Program-made: the position numbers and the translations under genes
Part shown: in pieces, positions 5,562 to 9,800 of the stretch
Layout: each line of letters starts with the position of its first letter
Numbering within the stretch: the first letter of the stretch is position 1
Origin: Dehalococcoidales bacterium
GTDB lineage: Bacteria; Chloroflexota; Dehalococcoidia; Dehalococcoidales; RBG-16-60-22
Length of the DNA stretch: 9,800 bases
Direction of reading: 5' to 3'
Assembly (NCBI GenBank): GCA_023135135.1
Contig: JAGLTT010000018.1
Location: forward strand, 1-9,800
The notes under the pieces: generated by a model
What the model was told of the DNA's origin: nothing
The model's database searches: none
The model's input: the letters and a program-made list of their open reading frames with translations, nothing else

Positions 5562-6758
5562 ATGAACAAGATGACCATCAGGGATATAGAGGTTGCCGGC
5601 AAGAGAGTCCTGGTCCGGGTAGACTTTAATGTCCCTGTTGACGCCGAGACAGGAGCCATCGTTGATGATAGCCGTATCAGGGCAACCCTGCCGACAATCA
5701 GGTACCTCACCGACCGTAACGCCAGAGTTATCCTGATTTCTCATTTGGGACGACCCAAGGGCAGGGTAGTCGACTCGCTGCGGCTGACGCCGGTTGCCCA
5801 GAGACTCTCCCAGATTCTGGGGCAGCAGGTAGGCGTCGCGGCAAACTGTATCGGGCCGGAAGTGGAAAAGTCCGTAGAAACCCTGAAGGCCGGCGATGTC
5901 TTACTTCTGGAGAATCTCAGATTTCATTCCAACGAGGAAACGGGCAGTTCCGAATTCGCCAGGGACCTGTCCCGGCTGGGCGATATCTTCGTTAATGATG
6001 CCTTCGGCACATCGCACCGCGCCCACGCCTCGATAGGGGGAATCGGCCAGTATCTGCCGGCGGTAGCCGGGCTGCTGCTGGAGAAAGAGATTAATACGCT
6101 GGGCGGTCTTCTGGAACATCCTGTTCATCCCTTCACCTCGGTTTTCGGCGGCACCAAGGTGAGCGATAAGGTGGCGATGCTGAAAAACATCATGGGTAAG
6201 GTGGACTGCCTGCTCATCGGCGGGGGCATGGCGGCCACATTTCTGAAAGCGATGGGTTATGAAGTAGGTAAGTCGCTAATTGAAGCGGACAGCGTGGACA
6301 TGGCGACCGAATTGATTAAGGAGACCGAGATGAGAGGCGCCCGGCTGATACTGCCGGTGGATGTGGTCGTTGCCGACGAAATTGAAAGCAAATCCAAAGG
6401 GCGGGTTGTACCTGTTGACGCTATCCCCGGGGATAAAAAAATCGTTGATATCGGCCCCCGCACTGTTGAACAATTTAGCGAAGAACTGAAGAGCAGCTGG
6501 ACGGTATTCTGGAACGGTCCCATGGGCGTGGAAGAGATACCGCAGTTTGCCGTGGGAACCCAGGCGCTGGCCAAACTGCTCCCCACACTAAACGGCACGA
6601 CTATCGTGGGTGGAGGTTCGACGGCCGAGGTGGTTGATGCCATGGGACTGGCTGATAAGGTTACCTTTGTTTCCACCGGAGGTGGAGCTTCACTGAAATT
6701 CCTGGGTGGTGAAGAACTGCCGGGTGTGGTAGCATTACGAGATAAAGGGACGATTTAG
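5562..6758 (+). CDS. pgk: Phosphoglycerate kinase
   Basis: Cytoplasmic enzyme interconverting 1,3-bisphosphoglycerate + ADP and 3-phosphoglycerate + ATP in glycolysis/gluconeogenesis. The 398-residue length is standard for bacteria. Substrate-binding motifs of the N domain are present: RVDFNVP (19-25), R40, SHLGRP (60-65), LLENLRFH (115-122) and NDAFGTSHRAHAS (145-157). The hinge and C domain show FGGTKVSDK (195-203), the GGGMAATFL segment (220-228), FWNGPMGVEE (316-325), VGGGSTAEVV (349-358) and VSTGGGASLKFLGG (370-383). No key residue appears missing. It is first in a compact run with apgM three bases downstream, then tpiA, miaA and dapF. An intrinsic terminator sits just upstream, so expression depends either on read-through or on a promoter located before that terminator. 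Confidence 0.97.
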   Translation: MNKMTIRDIEVAGKRVLVRVDFNVPVDAETGAIVDDSRIRATLPTIRYLTDRNARVILISHLGRPKGRVVDSLRLTPVAQRLSQILGQQVGVAANCIGPEVEKSVETLKAGDVLLLENLRFHSNEETGSSEFARDLSRLGDIFVNDAFGTSHRAHASIGGIGQYLPAVAGLLLEKEINTLGGLLEHPVHPFTSVFGGTKVSDKVAMLKNIMGKVDCLLIGGGMAATFLKAMGYEVGKSLIEADSVDMATELIKETEMRGARLILPVDVVVADEIESKSKGRVVPVDAIPGDKKIVDIGPRTVEQFSEELKSSWTVFWNGPMGVEEIPQFAVGTQALAKLLPTLNGTTIVGGGSTAEVVDAMGLADKVTFVSTGGGASLKFLGGEELPGVVALRDKGTI

Positions 6759-6761
6759 AAA

Positions 6762-7967
6762 ATGACTGATATGGAGTTAATAAAAGATATATCAGTATCT
6801 TCACCAACCAAAATTGTGCTGCTGGTAATCGATGGTCTGGGCGGATTGCCCGACCCGAAAACAGGCAGGACCGAGCTGGAGACGGCCCGTATCCCTAATC
6901 TCGACGCTCTGGCTGCAAGGGGAATCTGCGGTATGGCCGACCCCATAGCCCCGGGCATCACGCCCGGCAGCGGGCCGGGACACCTGGCAGTATTCGGTTA
7001 CGACCCAATCAGCAGCAATATCGGGCGCGGCGTGCTGGAGGCTGTCGGTATAGATATTGAACTTCAGCAGGGAAATGTAGCTGCCCGCGGTAATTTCTGC
7101 ACCATAGATGAGAAGGGCATCATTACCGACCGGCGGGCAGGGCGTATATCCACCGAGAAATGCACCGAGTTGTGTAAGTTACTCAATGAAATATCAGTCA
7201 GAGGTGTGGATATATCGGTTCACCCTGTTAGAGAACACCGCTTTGTGGCTGTCTTTCATGGTGTATATGATTCTGCGGATATTACTGATACTGACCCGCA
7301 GCAGACTGGGGTACCCCCAGCAGATGTAAAATACTTAGGTCCAGGAGCTATAGGTTTATCTAAACACGTAAAAACTTTTATAGATAAAGCCCGAGAATTG
7401 CTAGCTGCGCACCAGCCGGCGAATATGGTACTGCTGCGGGGTTTCGCCGGAAAGCCCCGATTCCCCACCATGCAGGAAATATACAAATTGAATCCGCTGG
7501 CCGTTGCAGTTTATCCGATGTACCGGGGGCTGGCCAGGCTGGTCGGTATGGAAGTCGCCAAGACGGGCACGACGCTGCAAGATGAGTTCGATACATTGAA
7601 GCAGAACTATAAAAAATACGACTTCTTCTTCCTGCATGTAAAGTGGACGGATAGCGCCGGTGAAGACGGCGACTTTGCCCGCAAGGTAAACGTCCTGGAG
7701 CAGGTTGATGCGGCTTTGCCCGACCTGACCGGCCTTGAACCCGACGTGCTGGTAGTTACCGGCGACCACTCGACGCCGGCGGTGCTCAAGGGCCACAGCT
7801 GGCACCCGGTGCCGGTTCTCCTGTGCTCGAAGTATTGCCGCACTGACCCGGTACAAGCGTTTTCGGAGACGGCTTTTCTGACCGGTGGCCTGGGCAGAAT
7901 TCAATCTACGGATATCATGCCTCTGGCTATGGCCAACGCCCGGAAACTGACTAAATTTGGTGCTTAG
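6762..7967 (+). CDS. apgM: Cofactor-independent phosphoglycerate mutase, archaeal type
   Basis: Interconverts 3- and 2-phosphoglycerate without 2,3-bisphosphoglycerate. The 401-residue length and motif set fit the ApgM branch of the alkaline-phosphatase superfamily rather than the roughly 510-residue GpmI of most bacteria. Seen: metal-ligand VIDGLGG (22-28, D24), ITPGSGPGHLAVFGYDP (66-82) with nucleophile-type S70, GRGVLEAVG (88-96), AARGNFCT (107-114), DRRAGR (123-128), HPVREHRF (154-161), DTDPQQTG (176-183), LRGFAGKP (225-232), LHVKWTDSAGEDGD (291-304), VTGDHSTP (332-339, D335/H336) and GHSWHPVPVL (344-353). The start lies three bases after the pgk stop, with AAAGGGA at 6744-6750 as a distant ribosome site inside pgk; a second in-frame ATG is at 6771. 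Translation is probably coupled to pgk. Codons between about 7170 and 7400 are markedly more A/T-rich than the rest. Confidence 0.93.
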   Translation: MTDMELIKDISVSSPTKIVLLVIDGLGGLPDPKTGRTELETARIPNLDALAARGICGMADPIAPGITPGSGPGHLAVFGYDPISSNIGRGVLEAVGIDIELQQGNVAARGNFCTIDEKGIITDRRAGRISTEKCTELCKLLNEISVRGVDISVHPVREHRFVAVFHGVYDSADITDTDPQQTGVPPADVKYLGPGAIGLSKHVKTFIDKARELLAAHQPANMVLLRGFAGKPRFPTMQEIYKLNPLAVAVYPMYRGLARLVGMEVAKTGTTLQDEFDTLKQNYKKYDFFFLHVKWTDSAGEDGDFARKVNVLEQVDAALPDLTGLEPDVLVVTGDHSTPAVLKGHSWHPVPVLLCSKYCRTDPVQAFSETAFLTGGLGRIQSTDIMPLAMANARKLTKFGA

Positions 7968-7977
7968 GAGTTGAACA

Positions 7978-8745
7978 ATGGCGCGTGTGCCGATGATTGC
8001 CGGTAACTGGAAGATGAACACGACGGTAGAGGATGCCGTCAAGCTCGTAAAAGCGATGCTGCCTGAGCTTGATAAGGTAAGCGGTGTCGATAAGGTAGTC
8101 TGCCCGCCCTTCGTGTCGCTGGCGGCGGTGAAAGAGGTCATCAAGGACAGCTCCGTCAAGCTGGGGGCGCAGAACGTTTTCTATGAAGAGAAGGGGGCTT
8201 ATACCGGTGAAATTTCGCCGGTAATGCTGGCCGGACTCTGTGAATACGTCATCATCGGCCACTCGGAGCGCCGGCAGTATTTCGGCGAGACCGAGGAAAT
8301 TATCGATAAAAAGATTAAGGCAGCGATGGAGAACCTGCTAAAACCCATATTTTGTATCGGCGAAAGCCTGGAAGAGAATGAGGCGGGAAGGACGGAAGAG
8401 GTCTTAACCCGCCAGTGTATGGCGTCCTGCGACCGCCTGTACTTTTTTGGCGGAATTGTTATCGCTTATGAGCCGGTATGGGCTATCGGCACGGGTAAAT
8501 CGGCGACCAGTGAAGAAGCCAATAAGACCATCGGTTTCATCCGGCAACTGATACGTCACCGGCGCGGTAGCGAGATTGCCGATAATGTACGTATCCTTTA
8601 CGGAGGCAGCGTTACCGCCGCGAATATCGCCGAATTGATGAAAATGCCGGAGATTGACGGCGCTCTGGTCGGCGGAGCCAGTCTGAAAGCCGATGATTTC
8701 CTGAGCATTGCTCAACAGGCCTCGGAAATCCGGGGCGTTTCTTGA
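7978..8745 (+). CDS. tpiA: Triosephosphate isomerase
   Basis: Interconverts dihydroxyacetone phosphate and glyceraldehyde 3-phosphate as a TIM-barrel enzyme. The 255 residues are a standard length. Active-site residues are all present: N10 and K12 in AGNWKMN (8-14), H95 in IIGHSERR (92-99), E165 in AYEPVWAIGTG (163-173, including the flexible loop 6), YGGSV (208-212) and the C-terminal phosphate-binding DGALVGGASL (227-236). The AGGAG ribosome site (7966-7970) overlaps the apgM stop codon and lies seven bases before the ATG, a tight operon junction. Its product feeds both glycolysis and Dxs, encoded upstream. Confidence 0.97.
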   Translation: MARVPMIAGNWKMNTTVEDAVKLVKAMLPELDKVSGVDKVVCPPFVSLAAVKEVIKDSSVKLGAQNVFYEEKGAYTGEISPVMLAGLCEYVIIGHSERRQYFGETEEIIDKKIKAAMENLLKPIFCIGESLEENEAGRTEEVLTRQCMASCDRLYFFGGIVIAYEPVWAIGTGKSATSEEANKTIGFIRQLIRHRRGSEIADNVRILYGGSVTAANIAELMKMPEIDGALVGGASLKADDFLSIAQQASEIRGVS

Positions 8746-8749
8746 TGGT

Positions 8750-9670
8750 ATGAACCGTCTCGTCGCTATCGTCGGTCCCACCGGAATCGGCAAGAGCCGC
8801 CTGGCTCTGCACCTGGCCGGTCGTTTCAACGGGGAGATAGTCAGCGCCGATAGCCGGCAGGTGTACCGTTGCCTGGATATCGGCACTGCTAAACCGACTC
8901 CACCGGAGCTTTCTCTTATACCTCACCATCTGATTGATGTCGTTAATCCCGATGATGATTTCAGTCTGGCAGTGTATCAGAGAATGGCCGGTCAGGCCAT
9001 CGAGGATATTTTCAAGCGTAACCGGCTGCCATTTCTGGTAGGGGGCAGTGGCTTATATGTCAGAGCGGTACTGGAAGGATGGCAGGTGCCGGGAGTTTCT
9101 CCCGACCCCGAATTCAGGTATAATAGAGAGAAGTGGGCCGGCGAGAGCGGTGTCAACGAGCTTTACGAGGAGCTTGTCAGGGTCGACCCCGAAGCGGCGC
9201 AGAAGATTGACCGCCGTAATGTGCGCCGGGTAATCAGGGCGCTTGAAGTATATGCCAGGGCCGACAAACCGTTTTCCAGGCTCGGGCAGAAAAAAGCCCC
9301 CGCTTTTGATTCATTTATCATTGGCTTAACGGCCGACAGGGCAGTTCTGTACCGCACGGTCGATGCCAGGGTTGATACAATGATAGAGAGCGGCCTCGTG
9401 CGGGAAGTGGAAAATTTACTGAAAATGGGGTATCATTTAGACTTGCCGTCTATGTCCGGCATCGGCTATCGGCAGGTCGGACAGTATCTCAGCGGTGAGC
9501 TTACGCTGGAAGCGGCAATACAGAAAATGAAAACGGAGACCCACCGTTTTATCCGGCACCAGTACGCCTGGTTCCGGCTGAAGGATGATAAGATACGCTG
9601 GTTCGATATAGAGAGCCGGAGAGATGACAGCATAGAGAAGGAACTGGCCGGGTTTTTGAAGAGCGAATAA
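8750..9670 (+). CDS. miaA: tRNA dimethylallyltransferase
   Basis: Transfers the dimethylallyl group from DMAPP to N6 of A37 in tRNAs that read codons starting with U. DMAPP comes from the MEP pathway that Dxs begins. The 306-residue length is typical. Seen: P-loop GPTGIGKS (9-16), ADSRQVYRCLDIGTAKP (33-49) with catalytic-type D34, HHLIDVVNPDDDFS (59-72), LVGGSGLYVRAVLEG (96-110), RRNVRRVIRALEV, GLTADR, MIESGLVREVENLL, MSGIGYRQ and the C-terminal THRFIRHQYAWFR tRNA-contact segment. The start is the ATG at 8750, four bases after the tpiA stop; an upstream TTG at 8708 in the same frame would give 14 non-family residues inside tpiA and is not preferred. No strong ribosome site is visible, so translational coupling to tpiA is likely. 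Confidence 0.95.
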   Translation: MNRLVAIVGPTGIGKSRLALHLAGRFNGEIVSADSRQVYRCLDIGTAKPTPPELSLIPHHLIDVVNPDDDFSLAVYQRMAGQAIEDIFKRNRLPFLVGGSGLYVRAVLEGWQVPGVSPDPEFRYNREKWAGESGVNELYEELVRVDPEAAQKIDRRNVRRVIRALEVYARADKPFSRLGQKKAPAFDSFIIGLTADRAVLYRTVDARVDTMIESGLVREVENLLKMGYHLDLPSMSGIGYRQVGQYLSGELTLEAAIQKMKTETHRFIRHQYAWFRLKDDKIRWFDIESRRDDSIEKELAGFLKSE

Positions 9671-9690
9671 GCGGGGATAGAAAGAGAATA

Positions 9691-9800
9691 ATGTTGAATT
9701 TCACCAAGATGCAGGGCGCTGCCAATGATTTTATCGTCGTTGATGCGCGTAATATGGAGCGTGACTGGCCCGGGCTGGCTTTAGCCGCATGCGACCGTCA
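9691..9800 (+). CDS. dapF: Diaminopimelate epimerase, N-terminal fragment
   Basis: Only the first 36 codons lie in the window. The sequence begins MLNFTKMQGAANDFIVVDAR, matching the DapF N terminus (F-x-K-M-x-G-x-x-N-D-F) with the substrate-contacting Asn of that motif present. The second catalytic half and both catalytic cysteines are beyond the edge. DapF converts LL- to meso-diaminopimelate for lysine and, where present, peptidoglycan. GGGGA at 9673-9677 and AAAGAGA at 9680-9686 lie upstream of the ATG; the gap from miaA is 20 bases, so it probably belongs to the same operon. GAAND instead of GAGND is a common family variant. Confidence 0.9.
   Translation, partial: MLNFTKMQGAANDFIVVDARNMERDWPGLALAACDR

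Noticed and set aside
6951..6967. Perfect 6-bp hairpin CCGGGC/GCCCGG inside apgM
   Set aside because: It encodes the conserved P-G-I-T-P-G catalytic segment and has no T-run; a similar short repeat arises from P-G-V-T-P-G in the FAD gene near 1591-1607. It is explained by coding sequence.
8745..8747. ATG overlapping the tpiA stop (TGATG) as the miaA start
   Set aside because: It is out of frame with MiaA; the in-frame ATG five bases later at 8750 gives the expected N terminus.

Overview
The window reads as ordinary chromosomal DNA of a bacterium, moderately GC-rich, with densely packed genes and no phage, transposon, CRISPR or toxin-antitoxin signature. Gene content suggests an anaerobic Chloroflexi lineage, most likely Dehalococcoidia. 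The grounds are the run pgk - archaeal-type phosphoglycerate mutase (apgM) - tpiA - miaA - dapF preceded by dxs, plus a GlcF/HdrB-like Fe-S protein paired with an FAD oxidoreductase. This placement is an inference from gene order and family type; no 16S rRNA or other phylogenetic marker was tested.

Layout. (1) Positions 1-2486, + strand: the 3' part of a gene for a CCG-domain Fe-S oxidoreductase, then a complete FAD-binding oxidoreductase gene, arranged like a two-gene glycolate/lactate-oxidase type redox module. (2) 2487-3470: a mostly - strand or non-coding stretch with a tRNA-Arg(UCU) that has its own promoter, a small membrane protein of the Sm_multidrug_ex family (PF06695), and a compact divergent regulatory region. 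That region holds two back-to-back promoter candidates whose -35 elements lie in the two arms of a 9-bp inverted repeat. (3) 3471-5381: dxs, the entry enzyme of the MEP isoprenoid pathway. (4) 5382-5561: a leader-like gap with a hairpin, a strong intrinsic terminator and a tiny possible ORF, just upstream of pgk. (5) 5562-9800: a tightly spaced operon pgk-apgM-tpiA-miaA-dapF with gaps of only 3 to 20 bases and overlapping or adjacent start and stop signals; dapF runs off the window.

How the genes fit together. Pgk, ApgM and TpiA carry out adjacent triose and glycerate phosphate steps of glycolysis/gluconeogenesis. They feed glyceraldehyde 3-phosphate (from TpiA) and, further along, pyruvate, which are the two substrates of Dxs. 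MiaA uses dimethylallyl diphosphate, a product of the MEP pathway that Dxs starts, to modify tRNA. DapF makes meso-diaminopimelate. So the right half joins lower glycolysis, isoprenoid supply, an isoprenoid-consuming tRNA modification and amino-acid biosynthesis.

I did not find a convincing undescribed system. The features most worth a second look are regulatory: the symmetric divergent promoter region at 3339-3434 and the terminator placed only 28 bases ahead of the pgk start with no visible promoter after it.
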